DNA of 64,000 nt from Pedobacter sp. MC2016-14 (GTDB lineage Bacteria > Bacteroidota > Bacteroidia > Sphingobacteriales > Sphingobacteriaceae): contig NZ_JAJMPA010000003.1 in the NCBI RefSeq assembly GCF_020991475.1, positions 372,001 through 436,000 on the forward strand, given 5' to 3'. The position numbers and the translations under genes were made by a program. The notes under the pieces are model-generated. The model ran no database searches. It saw only the letters and a list, made by a program, of their open reading frames with translations, and was not told the origin of the DNA. Each line of letters begins with the position of its first letter. Positions within the stretch are counted from its first letter, which is position 1. Positions 16,801 through 24,289 of the stretch are shown here, one piece after another.

Positions 16801-17160
16801 TTGTTCGTCAAAAGAAATGACTCTGACTGTTACAGGTTCTTTCTTTCCTTCTTTATTCTCTATTTCTAAAGGAACCCCATTTTTAATTAACCCATAAAGT
16901 TCTCTGTTAGCGGACAATTCGGACTGATCAAAACGCGTACGGCACAGCTCTTCAAAGGCCTGGTCTACTACTGACGGAGGCAATTGGGGGTTTAACTCGG
17001 TCAGTTTTGCCCGCAGTAACGGTTTTATAACAACATCTTTTTCATCCGTACGACCAGTTATGTCCGTATGATGACAGTTAATATGGCGATATCCGAGGTT
17101 ATTGACAAATACCTCGATAATTGCTTTTTCTATCTGATCTTCCGAAATGAAGTTATGCAT
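13897..17160 (-). CDS. hsdR: Type I restriction enzyme, R subunit
   Basis: A 1087-residue motor and nuclease subunit. The N-terminal PD-(D/E)XK nuclease is visible in RPDLIVYINGLPIIFIELKNS (Asp and E-x-K). A superfamily 2 helicase follows, with Walker A in HTQGSGKSFSM near residue 308 and the DEAH box VDEAHRTQY near residue 411. Motif III-like AFTGTP and a motif VI-like QTIARANR come later, then a C-terminal coiled-coil assembly region. Length and order match full HsdR, and no break is seen. It is the last gene of the operon, 27 bases after the DUF262 gene. It would cut DNA lacking methylation at the site read by HsdS. Confidence 0.93.
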   Translation of the reverse strand: MHNFISEDQIEKAIIEVFVNNLGYRHINCHHTDITGRTDEKDVVIKPLLRAKLTELNPQLPPSVVDQAFEELCRTRFDQSELSANRELYGLIKNGVPLEIENKEGKKEPVTVRVISFDEQNVDKNDYLVVSQLWVQGPYIRRRPDLIVYINGLPIIFIELKNSNIALRNAYDDNLINYRKDIPLLFHYNAICMISNGLETKVGSFNAGFEHFFNWLRPENEKEFPDKQRIQQYGVSLDYAVLGLCEKNRLLDYLEHFIMYYNDQVKIAAKNHQFLGVNNAVDHFSLRLQHDAAGTDSANKGKLGVFWHTQGSGKSFSMIFFTQKVFRKFTGNFTFLIVTDRDDLDSQIYRNFLGAGAFTKNVKCRPKNSEDLREMLGTNTRYIFTLIQKFRYPKGQVYPVLSTRNDIVVIVDEAHRTQYKDLAENMRTGLPNAQYIAFTGTPLLGSKQLTQDWFGKTISEYNFKQSIEDEATVPLFYHKRVPEVLLQNDDIDEDLAEIVSDENLTDEQQVKLEQEFSREMEVIKRDDRLETIARDIVYHFPRRGYLGKGMVITIDKFTAVRMYDKVKRLWEEEKRKLQRQINETKNLEEKEDSKRILDWMRKTDMAVVVSEEAGEEEKFLKQGLHIKSHRERMVTPDENGQELEDKFKEPKDPLQLVFVCSMWLTGFDAPTVSTLYLDKPMKDHTLMQTIARANRVTDHLIFNKPKKNGLIVDYYNVFRNLKKAFASYGGGKIDATDASTEELPVREKDQLYVLLRDAISQCEQWCKERGIDLHKIETSDILFSKLSLFDEYTDIILSNEEDKKQFVVYDNTIDALYEACKPEILGRRKEFPLAVIIHYLRSVMDGRADRGNLDSAKRRISQLLDESIIAQDEPINADTANILEDSPYYIKAWKQIDLSKLNIEKLREEYQQAPYKHIEIADLRSFIADKLQQMIGRNTTRISFAQKLQEIIDRYNSGNSSNENYFDDLMDFVQQMKEEEMRAAREGMTDAELELFDLLKKDNLTKEEEQRVKLAAKNLLHKLKEEKPTVLITDWYKDNQTRFQVLGAIKRVLNDTLPDSYDRAIYSTKCDVVFDHFLTMAQRGIAS

Positions 17161-17187
17161 GAATGATGTTGTTAATAATTCATATTT

Positions 17188-18873
17188 TTAGTCTGTATAG
17201 TTTTCCGGATTCCAATAATCCTTCGCGAATCCAACGATTTCTTGCTGACGTGTTTTTATTTGCGCTTTTCCCCAATTTGTCTTCTGTGATTCCATTTGTT
17301 GGCGGGAGATGAGTGTGGAAATAGTTAATCTTTCTTCTGGAGATGCATTGCTGTCACTGGCATTTCTACCTCTCGTAGCCAATACCATATTTCCAATGTT
17401 ATGCAGATATTTTTCACGAAACTCTTCTTCATATTCCTTATCACAGGGGTTTTGTGGCGCCCAATGATCGAGTGTATTTTCCAGTTTGGTTTTTCCGTAC
17501 AAATTATTGAATTCAGGAAACAGCATATAGTGTTCTCTTATACCATCCCGCAGGTTATTTTCATATTTCCATAAAAGATATCTGGTCAGCCCGAAATAGT
17601 GATGATCACCATCCAGGTAGGCATGAAAATCCCGCTCAAAGTTCCAGTAGTTTTTAAAACCAAACCTTGCATGATAGAGTAATTGTCCCTTTAGTTGAGA
17701 AAGGTTATGTCCTGTATATCCATACGCAATCTGAGGAAGATAATTTGTATAATAGTTTCCTGAAGTATATTTGAGTCTGAAAAGTATTATTTCCATTAAT
17801 CTTATTACAGATTCCAGTTCGTCGGAATTTTCGTGAAAATGGTACAGCTTGATAAGTAATGGAAAGCTATTGGGCTGATCAAGAAATAGTACATCCGCAA
17901 TAGAGCTGTATGTATTTCGCTTTTCTTGTATAGTAATTACATATTCAAAAGAGCGCTTCAAGTCTACTACAAATGTTCTAATCCATTTAGATTGCTCTCC
18001 AATAGGTACTTTAGATAACGCATTTTTCACCTGTTCTATAGCTGTATTTGCCTGTGGTAAAAAAGCGGTCGTATGGTAGTTAAGCACCTGATCTTCATCC
18101 GCGATTTCATTTTTTTCGACTGCTTTGTAAATGGCTTCAAACTCCTTTTCAACAAAACCAATGGCTTGATCAGGTTTTATGTCCGTATGTTTACAGGCAA
18201 GAAAAATCTGAAGCATTAAAAATGCTTTTAACTTTTCGAGATTGGTCAGGTCTTTCCCCCGGTCATTCTGAAAAGTGAATATCTGCGTTGCCTCTGCTTT
18301 ACCTTCCACCTTATCTGTGGTGATCTTCGCATTTTCTATAAGTGATTTCCAATGCAACACATCCCTAATTTCTGCCTTTTGAATTTTTTTACCCAGATAA
18401 TCATAAGCTTCTTTAATGCGTCGTCTTGATCGGGTGTCAATTTTATCTTCCCGGTTTTCTACAATCAGGTTAAAGAAAAAATTGTTATCGTATGCTACCG
18501 TCTCAAATTTTTGCTGTTCGTCCGTATTTTGCAGGTATTCATTATATAAATTCTCTGCTTCCTTATTATATTCAGGTATTCTTTTTAATTTTTTATAGAT
18601 ACAGCTTAAGAAAATAATAGCTGTAGTCATTCTTTGCTGCCCATCGATAATCCAATATTTATGGGTATTGATATTATCTTGTTCGAAAAGGAGATGACCC
18701 AAATGATACTGCGCCACATTAGCGGGATGCTCCTGCAGATCCTTTAAAAACTGCGGGACTTGTTTGTCTTCCTCTGATCCGACATCCCATGAATATGCCC
18801 GCTGATAATTCGGTACAGCAAAATGATTTCTCCTTGGGCTGAAAATATCTCCTATTGTAGTTTTATAATCCAT
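17188..18873 (-). CDS. DUF262/DUF1524 (GmrSD-like) protein inside the RM operon
   Basis: A 561-residue protein. The N-terminal DUF262 (ParB/Srx-like) domain shows VPNYQRAYSWD and the nucleotide-site signature IIDGQQRMTT. The C-terminal DUF1524 HNH-type domain shows LDHWAPQNP, then HNIGNMVLATRGRNASDSN. This is the architecture of GmrSD type IV restriction enzymes and BrxU, which cut modified phage DNA. The usual E-H-I-x-P-Q of DUF1524 reads D-H-W-A-P-Q here, so the His is kept. It lies between hsdS (9 bases) and hsdR (27 bases), so it is co-expressed with the type I system. One operon could thus act on both unmodified and modified phage DNA (inference). Confidence 0.82.
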   Translation of the reverse strand: MDYKTTIGDIFSPRRNHFAVPNYQRAYSWDVGSEEDKQVPQFLKDLQEHPANVAQYHLGHLLFEQDNINTHKYWIIDGQQRMTTAIIFLSCIYKKLKRIPEYNKEAENLYNEYLQNTDEQQKFETVAYDNNFFFNLIVENREDKIDTRSRRRIKEAYDYLGKKIQKAEIRDVLHWKSLIENAKITTDKVEGKAEATQIFTFQNDRGKDLTNLEKLKAFLMLQIFLACKHTDIKPDQAIGFVEKEFEAIYKAVEKNEIADEDQVLNYHTTAFLPQANTAIEQVKNALSKVPIGEQSKWIRTFVVDLKRSFEYVITIQEKRNTYSSIADVLFLDQPNSFPLLIKLYHFHENSDELESVIRLMEIILFRLKYTSGNYYTNYLPQIAYGYTGHNLSQLKGQLLYHARFGFKNYWNFERDFHAYLDGDHHYFGLTRYLLWKYENNLRDGIREHYMLFPEFNNLYGKTKLENTLDHWAPQNPCDKEYEEEFREKYLHNIGNMVLATRGRNASDSNASPEERLTISTLISRQQMESQKTNWGKAQIKTRQQEIVGFAKDYWNPENYTD

Positions 18874-18882
18874 ATTTCAGGT

Positions 18883-20595
18883 TTAGGTGATCCAATTTTT
18901 CTCTTTCATCCATTGCAGGCATTTAAACCAGCGTTCTTCAGATATGCGTTGTTTGCTTTCATGCCAGTTATTCAGGACCTCATAGATAATAGCCTGATCA
19001 GTGGGCAGTTGTTTTTTGGCTTTCAAGTCACGCCAAGCCTCATATAGCGTGGCCACCATTTCTGCTTTTTCGGTTTTTTCTTTACCAAATAAAAGCAATA
19101 AGTTTTCTATGCCTGCTTCCTTATCAATATAATACTTAGTGAACCAGTTTTTATACTCCTCTTTCTTAGGCAGTGTAGTATATTGGTATTTGTTGTCTGT
19201 TTTCTTACATTCAAACCATTGCGCTTTTTTGAGTTGGCTGTCAATGGATCGGATCATACGGTTGTCATAAGGACCTGCCGCATCTCTATGGTAATGACTT
19301 GCTGTTTCTATCTCCACTAAGTGCTCACACAAATACATTAGCTTCATTAATTTTACATGACCGAATGTCGGCTCATCTTTCAGATGGTCGATAATATGGG
19401 CTGCCAATACCCTGCGCTGAAAGAAAGGATTGCTTTTTACTTTTGTATCTTCCGTTGATCTTTCTATCGTATCATTTACTTGATGTGATTCGGTGCTTTC
19501 AGTTTTGTTAAACTCATTATGTGGTTTTACCTTCAGTTTGCCACTGATCAATCTGGGTAAAAGGCGGTCTCTGATTTTTTGAAGTTCATCTTTTTGCTGT
19601 TCAAGAATTTCAATCTGTTGAAATATAGGTTCAACTAATTTTTTAAATTTTTCCTGAAGCTTAATATCAGCTACCCATAATTTAATTTTATGAAGGTGGT
19701 TTTGATTTAATGATGGTACACCAGCACCAGAGTTAAAAGATTCAAGATCTAGTTGTTTGAGTGTATAAAAAACATATAAAGGTTCGTTGCCTTTGAAATC
19801 TTTAACATACAATGATGTATTTAATGGCCAGCCATTACTATTTACATACAGAACCTTACCTAAGCTCCCCGATCGACCTGTCGTTATAATAGGAGCTTTG
19901 ACTTTAAACTCGTTATGATAAGCTTTGATACTAGTAGAAGCAATTACAGGATATGTACCTTGCTGAATTTTATCTTCTGGTAAATCAAACCCACGATTTA
20001 GTTTTACAAAATCTTTGAAATATTTGATTTCCCCAACATCTTCCGGAATACCTTTTGCGAATTTTGTATTTTTATAATTGGGAAAACGCATTCGTACAAA
20101 CCATTCATTGTAGAGTTCTTGGGTTATTTCATTTAGTAACTTTATACGTTGATTATTCAATGCTATAAAGTTATCATAGCCAGATAGTATTGAGGCAATT
20201 CGTTGTTGCAGAGAAAGGTTAGGTATTTTTATTTTTTGACTATGTAGATGATTTTGATTTAATGTAGGCACACCTGCACCTGAATTGAAATTTTCAAGAT
20301 TCATAGTTTGAAGAAGGTAATATATATACTTTGGGTTATTACCTTTAAAGTCTTTTACATAAAGACTAGTATTGAGAGGCCAAAAATCATCTGCAATATA
20401 TTGAACAATGCCTAAGCTCCCAGAGCGACCAGTAACCACACCAGGGCCTTTTATTTTAAATATTTCGTGGTAAGCTTTAATATTTGTACTAGCAACGATA
20501 GGATATTTGCCTTCCTTGATTTTATTATTCGGCAAATCAAACCCTCTGTTGAGTTTTATGCATTCATTAAAATATTTTTCGTAGAAAATGATCAT
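18883..20595 (-). CDS. hsdS: Type I specificity subunit with two near-identical TRDs and a fused C-terminal domain
   Basis: A 570-residue protein, longer than the usual 380-460. Two target recognition domains are close copies: both carry KLNRGFDLP, IKAYH, TGRSGSLG, WPLNTSLYVKDFKGN, FNSGAGVP and LNQNHLH. They span about residues 14-125 and 195-305, each followed by a conserved helical spacer. Near-equal TRDs predict an inverted-repeat (palindromic half-site) recognition sequence. After the second spacer (RDRLLPRLISGKL, about residue 345) and a polar linker comes an extra domain of about 180 residues. It contains FGHVKLMKLMYLCEHL and AAGPYDNRMI, resembling Panacea/SocA (DUF4065) proteins. The start ATG overlaps the hsdM stop (ATGA), so translation is coupled. 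Confidence 0.88.
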   Translation of the reverse strand: MIIFYEKYFNECIKLNRGFDLPNNKIKEGKYPIVASTNIKAYHEIFKIKGPGVVTGRSGSLGIVQYIADDFWPLNTSLYVKDFKGNNPKYIYYLLQTMNLENFNSGAGVPTLNQNHLHSQKIKIPNLSLQQRIASILSGYDNFIALNNQRIKLLNEITQELYNEWFVRMRFPNYKNTKFAKGIPEDVGEIKYFKDFVKLNRGFDLPEDKIQQGTYPVIASTSIKAYHNEFKVKAPIITTGRSGSLGKVLYVNSNGWPLNTSLYVKDFKGNEPLYVFYTLKQLDLESFNSGAGVPSLNQNHLHKIKLWVADIKLQEKFKKLVEPIFQQIEILEQQKDELQKIRDRLLPRLISGKLKVKPHNEFNKTESTESHQVNDTIERSTEDTKVKSNPFFQRRVLAAHIIDHLKDEPTFGHVKLMKLMYLCEHLVEIETASHYHRDAAGPYDNRMIRSIDSQLKKAQWFECKKTDNKYQYTTLPKKEEYKNWFTKYYIDKEAGIENLLLLFGKEKTEKAEMVATLYEAWRDLKAKKQLPTDQAIIYEVLNNWHESKQRISEERWFKCLQWMKEKNWIT

Positions 20596-22415
20596 GTCAT
20601 TAAATCATTTAAATCGTTATTGATTGCACTTTCTAATTTATGTGATGTTGAATTTAAATCATTAAGACATCTTAAACGTGATTTCATTTCAGACTTAAAT
20701 TCTTCCTCTGTCAATCCATCCTCTTCTATTATTATACCTACATAGCGACCAGTGTTTAAGCTCCAGTCCTGTTCTTCTATCTCAGCTAACGTAGCCGCTT
20801 TACAAAGCCCAGTTACATCTTCATATATTCCATTAGGGAAACGCTCCTGTAACCATTGAATTTGGTTATAATAATATTGTTCTTTATCCAATAGCATTTT
20901 ATGCCGGTTTCTTGCTTCTTCCAACTGCTTTTCCCAGCGTTTTATTTCTTTGGCATTTTCAGGTTCAGCTTGTTCTATTTGCTCTACTCTTGAAGCCTGT
21001 TTTGCTGCTTGTTTTTTATAATCTTTTGCTTTGTTTTGATATTGTGTTATAAGTTCTTCCAAACGATGAGTTTCACCACGATAGAGCCGCATAATCGTAG
21101 CAATGTTCTGTATCTGCTCTTCTGTAAACTCTCTTAATGCACGGGTTACCTGACGGAAGATATTACGGGCATCAATAAATAAAACTTTAGGTTCGCTATC
21201 TTCTTTACGCTTATCAAAGAACCAAAGTGTCGCCGGTAAGGTAACGGTATAGAACATGTTTTTGGGCAGTGTGAGCATACAATCGATCACTCCACTTTTA
21301 ATCAGATTTTTACGAATGTCCGCTTCGCTATTACGAGCATCACTGGCAGAGTTAGCCATAACCAGTGCTGCACGCCCCTGTGGTTTCAGGGAAGTGGCAA
21401 ACAGGTTGATCCATAAATAATTTCCGTTAGGTACTGTATTGGGATCATCCTTCTTTTTGCCTGTCTTTTTAGTTTTATTTTGCGGTATTCCGTATTCATT
21501 AAATCGCTTTTGTCCTTTTACCCTGTCCAGGTTGACATCATCTACATTAAAGGGAGGATTTGCCATCACATAATCAAAACGACCATAGCTGTCATAGGGA
21601 TCTTCATAATAGCTATTGGCAGGTTTTATCTCGCCTCTAAGGCCATTTACTGCAAGGTTCATCCGGGCTAATTTTACCGTTTCCGGTGTACGCTCTGCGC
21701 CGTATACCATCAGGTCTTTCGTGTCCGTATCATGCAATTCTTCTCTTCTGCGGTCTATAAACTGTGAACTTTGTACGAACATACCGGCACTGCCACACGC
21801 AGGATCAAATATGGTACCTTTATACGGTTCGATTATTTCCACCATCAGCTTTACGACACTGGTAGGCGTGAAGAATTCTCCACCACCTTGTCCTTCTGCC
21901 AATGCAAATTCGCTAAGAAAATATTCATACACCTTCCCGAAGACATCACCGGTTACATCCTCCGGAATGTCTGCAAATATTTTTAATAGTGTTTTAGGCA
22001 AACTATTGTCATCCGGTTTGATGAGTTTAAAATATTCATCTTTTGGTAGACTATCTTGTAATTCAGGTTTGTATAGTTCAATTTTTTCCATGGCTACCTT
22101 AATAGCCTTGGCAATATTTTCCTTTTCAGGAAGCGTTAATAAGTAATCGTATTCTGCTTCCGGTGGTAGATAGAATCCACATTTCTCAATCGCTATTTCA
22201 TGTGGTTCCCGCTGCATTCTGCTATTTTTCTGGGCTTCAAGCTCAGCAGTAATCAGCGGTTTTACTTTGTTATATCTTATAGATGCAAATCGTAAGAAAA
22301 TCAAACCCAAAATAGGCGTAGCATACTCGCTTGCTTTGAGCCCGCTATCTACTCTGAGTTTATCCGCAGCTTCCCATAGACGATCTTCCAATGCTTTTAG
22401 TTGTTCCACAGTCAT
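20592..22415 (-). CDS. hsdM: Type I DNA methyltransferase, M subunit
   Basis: A 607-residue N6-adenine methyltransferase. The N-terminal helical HsdM domain is followed by an SAM-binding motif (IFDPACGSAGMFVQS) and catalytic motif IV NPPF in FDYVMANPPFNVDDV near residue 285. A long charged coiled coil follows (roughly 440-530) that would contact HsdS. It methylates adenine in the site read by HsdS, and with HsdS alone forms the protective M2S enzyme. It overlaps hsdS by four bases and is 3 bases after the XRE regulator gene. Confidence 0.93.
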   Translation of the reverse strand: MTVEQLKALEDRLWEAADKLRVDSGLKASEYATPILGLIFLRFASIRYNKVKPLITAELEAQKNSRMQREPHEIAIEKCGFYLPPEAEYDYLLTLPEKENIAKAIKVAMEKIELYKPELQDSLPKDEYFKLIKPDDNSLPKTLLKIFADIPEDVTGDVFGKVYEYFLSEFALAEGQGGGEFFTPTSVVKLMVEIIEPYKGTIFDPACGSAGMFVQSSQFIDRRREELHDTDTKDLMVYGAERTPETVKLARMNLAVNGLRGEIKPANSYYEDPYDSYGRFDYVMANPPFNVDDVNLDRVKGQKRFNEYGIPQNKTKKTGKKKDDPNTVPNGNYLWINLFATSLKPQGRAALVMANSASDARNSEADIRKNLIKSGVIDCMLTLPKNMFYTVTLPATLWFFDKRKEDSEPKVLFIDARNIFRQVTRALREFTEEQIQNIATIMRLYRGETHRLEELITQYQNKAKDYKKQAAKQASRVEQIEQAEPENAKEIKRWEKQLEEARNRHKMLLDKEQYYYNQIQWLQERFPNGIYEDVTGLCKAATLAEIEEQDWSLNTGRYVGIIIEEDGLTEEEFKSEMKSRLRCLNDLNSTSHKLESAINNDLNDLMT

Positions 22416-22418
22416 TTA

Positions 22419-22709
22419 TTATTTGTTTCTTTTACTTAATTCATATTTGGTAAGGTCTAATGCAATTTCTGCTGTAGGCTCATCTTTCAGAACTTCATAC
22501 AACTTATCTGCTAGCCAAACAGACAAAAAATCTTCCTGAGAGGATCCCAATAATTCAGCTAATAACAGTACCTGTTCTCTCTTGGCTTGTCTTTCTCCTC
22601 GTTCGATCTTACTGAACATGGGTGTATCTATATCCAGTTTTGCTGCTAATTCTCTTTGCAACAATTTTTTCGCCTCTCTTAGCTCCCTGATTTTAGTTCC
22701 AAAACTCAT
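22419..22709 (-). CDS. XRE-family helix-turn-helix regulator of the RM operon
   Basis: About 96 residues from ATG 22709 (begins MSFGTKIRELREAK). The frame is open further upstream to 22784, but that extension would cover the promoter, and GAGGA precedes the 22709 ATG. The HTH_3 domain is clear: LQRELAAKLDIDTPMFSKIERGERQ (helices 2-3), then LLLAELLG. It lies 3 bases upstream of hsdM. A perfect inverted repeat between its promoter and start codon is a likely autorepression operator, so it probably acts as a controller that delays restriction relative to methylation (inference). Confidence 0.85.
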   Translation of the reverse strand: MSFGTKIRELREAKKLLQRELAAKLDIDTPMFSKIERGERQAKREQVLLLAELLGSSQEDFLSVWLADKLYEVLKDEPTAEIALDLTKYELSKRNK

Positions 22710-22728
22710 AGGATTTCCTCTGTTAAAC

Positions 22729-22750
22729 TTGTCAAATATTGACAAATATA
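22729..22750 (-). promoter_or_regulatory. Promoter -7 box and XRE operator of the RM operon
   Basis: TTGTCAAATATTGACAA (22729-22745) is a perfect 7-bp inverted repeat with a 3-base spacer. Read on the minus strand it overlaps the -7 box TATATTTG (22743-22750), 34 bases before the regulator's ATG. The -33 element is not clear. A dimer bound here would block RNA polymerase. Confidence 0.6.
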
Positions 22751-22912
22751 GTGATAAACTATCGAGAGCTGTATTCAATATCAAATCCTGCTTGGAAAGC
22801 TTCTAATAACTACAAATTTGATGATTGGGAAAATATGATTTTTACCGATTACCAAATGCTGAAAAATTCGTAAGAAAAACTAATCTTGAAATTAAACAAA
22901 TACATCATTCAA

Positions 22913-23758
22913 ATGAAAGCAGCTTATCTATATGTCCGTGTCAGTACGGACGAACAAAAAAAGAGGGGATACTCTTTGCCTGAACAGGAAGATCGGCTAA
23001 TAAAATACTGTCGGTATAACAACATAGAGATTAAAGGAATTTTTCGTGAAGACTTTTCCGCCAAAAATTTCAATCGTCCCGAATGGAAAAAACTGGTTTT
23101 GACAATTAAAAACCGATCAAAAGAAGACAAGAATATACTTTTCATTAAATGGGATCGATTCAGCCGGAATATTGAATACGCTTACGAGATGATCGGAATG
23201 TTACGAAGATATAGAACTACGGCAATGGCTATTGATCAGCCAATAGACTTTTCAGTACCGGAAAGTACCGTAATCCTTGCAGTTTACCTATCGGTGCCAG
23301 AAGCCGAAAACAGCAGAAGAGCCTTGAACACAGCAAACGGAATTCGCAGGGCAAAACAGATGGGCAGGTATCCTAGCAAGGCACCTATAGGCTTCATTAA
23401 TTTAACGACATTGGATGGAAAAAAAATCATCGTGCAAAAGCAACCTGAGGCAAGTATCATCAAATGGGTCTTCGATCAGCTTGCTAAGAACCTCAATAAG
23501 ATAGAGGTGGTCCGAAAGACGGCCCATGATAAAGGACTGAAATGTTCAAAGTCACATTTTTTTAGACTTGTTCGTAATCCTGCCTATTGCGGGCTTATTC
23601 AAGTGCGTCTCAACGCTGATGAACAATATTTGGTTAAAGGCATTCATGATCCACTAATCAGCAAAGCATTGTTTTATGAAGTTCAGCATATTACCTTACG
23701 ATTACATAGGGGGTTATCAAAAATATTATCAACCAAACGACATATAAAAAATGACTAG
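22913..23758 (+). CDS. Serine recombinase, short form
   Basis: About 281 residues from ATG 22913 (MKAAYLYVRVSTDEQ). The frame is open to a TTG at 22886, but the family starts at MKAAYLYVRVS. The resolvase catalytic domain shows nucleophile Ser in YVRVSTDEQ and an Arg motif in WDRFSRN. The recombinase domain follows (PSKAPIGFIN and NPAYCGLIQ, then HDPLISKALFYEVQ). Large serine recombinases continue with a zinc ribbon (C-x-x-C-G) and coiled coil, reaching 450-550 residues. Here the protein stops right before the zinc ribbon, so it is either a short lineage or truncated. It lies at the island end near tRNA-Lys, as expected for an island integrase or its remnant. Confidence 0.75.
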   Translation: MKAAYLYVRVSTDEQKKRGYSLPEQEDRLIKYCRYNNIEIKGIFREDFSAKNFNRPEWKKLVLTIKNRSKEDKNILFIKWDRFSRNIEYAYEMIGMLRRYRTTAMAIDQPIDFSVPESTVILAVYLSVPEAENSRRALNTANGIRRAKQMGRYPSKAPIGFINLTTLDGKKIIVQKQPEASIIKWVFDQLAKNLNKIEVVRKTAHDKGLKCSKSHFFRLVRNPAYCGLIQVRLNADEQYLVKGIHDPLISKALFYEVQHITLRLHRGLSKILSTKRHIKND

Positions 23759-23957
23759 TATGAATTATACCGACAAGAAAATTTCAGATAAACGGGCAAT
23801 TGCGATATTAGCAAAGAACGGCATTCAGGTGGATGATGAGGAAGCTGTTATTATATTAGAGTTTCTGTATCTTGTATCAAAGAATCTCTCAAAAAACAAG
23901 GAAGAAAAAAATGTGGGAATCCTTAAAGAGAAATCGAACTTCAGAAAAAGCTCTTAA
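23751..23957 (+). CDS. Small protein overlapping the recombinase gene
   Basis: A 68-residue protein whose ATG (23751) lies inside the end of the recombinase gene, overlapping by 8 bases; a second ATG three codons later (23760) would avoid the overlap. It is helical and charged, with a core reading ISDKRAIAILAKNGIQVDDEEA then a hydrophobic IILEFLYLVSK helix. Proteins of this look accompany recombinases in Bacteroidota mobile islands. It may be a directionality or accessory factor, but I have no direct evidence. Confidence 0.5.
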   Translation: MTSMNYTDKKISDKRAIAILAKNGIQVDDEEAVIILEFLYLVSKNLSKNKEEKNVGILKEKSNFRKSS

Positions 23958-23983
23958 ATAGGCCGGGAGCGAGGCTTTTTAAA
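23951..23983 (+). terminator. Terminator candidate after the recombinase operon
   Basis: CTTAAATAGGCC (23951-23962) pairs imperfectly with GGCTTTTTAAAAG (23971-23983) around a GGGAGCGA loop and includes a T5 run. It overlaps the last codons of the small gene. Confidence 0.4.
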
Positions 23984-24075
23984 AGAATCTCATTCGACAC
24001 ACTAAAAATGTTTTCAAAATATCGAACTATAAATGGCTATTCTGTAATAGGTTGGGTCACAGATTTTTATTGGCA

Positions 24076-24111
24076 TAAAAAAAGGAGACAACCATTATCT
24101 AGTGTCTCCTT
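24076..24111 (-). terminator. Rho-independent terminator of tRNA-Lys
   Basis: On the minus strand AAGGAGACA and TGTCTCCTT form a 9-bp perfect stem (24103-24111 with 24082-24090) with a 12-base loop, followed by T7. It lies just 3' of the tRNA. It also separates tRNA transcription from the island. Confidence 0.8.
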
Positions 24112-24114
24112 AAG

Positions 24115-24187
24115 TGATCCCGCTGGGATTCGAACCCAGGACCACTACATTAAAAGTGTAATGCTCTACCAGCTGAGCTACGGAATC
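24115..24187 (-). tRNA. tRNA-Lys (anticodon TTT)
   Basis: 73 bases that fold as a standard cloverleaf. The acceptor GATTCCG pairs with CGGGATC (one G-U), with discriminator A. D-arm GCTC...GAGC, anticodon arm TTACA-CTTTTAA-TGTAG giving anticodon TTT, and T-arm CTGGG-TTCGAAT-CCCAG. CCA is not encoded. The gene marks the boundary between the accessory island and the alginate locus. Its 3' end faces the recombinase, so it is a candidate insertion landmark. Confidence 0.95.
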
Positions 24188-24205
24188 AAAGTTCTTCTGA
24201 ACTTT
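24188..24205 (-). repeat. Leader hairpin abutting the tRNA-Lys 5' end
   Basis: AAAGTTC and GAACTTT form a perfect 7-bp stem with a 4-base loop, ending at the base next to the first nucleotide of the mature tRNA. In the precursor this stem would stack on the acceptor stem at the RNase P cut site. Confidence 0.5.
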
Positions 24206-24234
24206 ACTACAAACGCTTTCTGTTTGGAGTGGTG

Positions 24235-24242
24235 CAAAGGTA
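24235..24242 (-). promoter_or_regulatory. tRNA-Lys promoter -7 box
   Basis: TACCTTTG on the minus strand is a perfect TAnnTTTG element, 47 bases before the mature tRNA. The A/T-rich sequence upstream shows no clear -33 TTTG. Confidence 0.45.
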
Positions 24243-24260
24243 GAATTAATAATTTAATAA

Positions 24261-24288
24261 CCTAAAAATATTTTAAAAAATATTTAGG
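24261..24288 (-). terminator. AT-rich hairpin after the PL7 gene
   Basis: CCTAAA...TTTAGG with an AT-rich, slightly imperfect inner stem lies immediately after the stop of the last alginate-locus gene. No long T-run follows on the minus strand, so it may be an inefficient terminator or mRNA 3' end stabiliser. Confidence 0.4.
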
Positions 24289-24289
24289 C

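Noticed and set aside
21616..22146. 176-codon plus-strand ORF inside hsdM
   Set aside because: Antisense shadow of a well-supported hsdM frame with no domain pattern.
24115..24187. Direct repeat of the tRNA-Lys 3' end as attachment site within the island
   Set aside because: I found no second copy of the tRNA 3' sequence in 1-24 kb by eye. A distal site could lie outside the window.
24008..24265. 85-codon ORF across tRNA-Lys
   Set aside because: It is a translation through the tRNA gene and its terminator.
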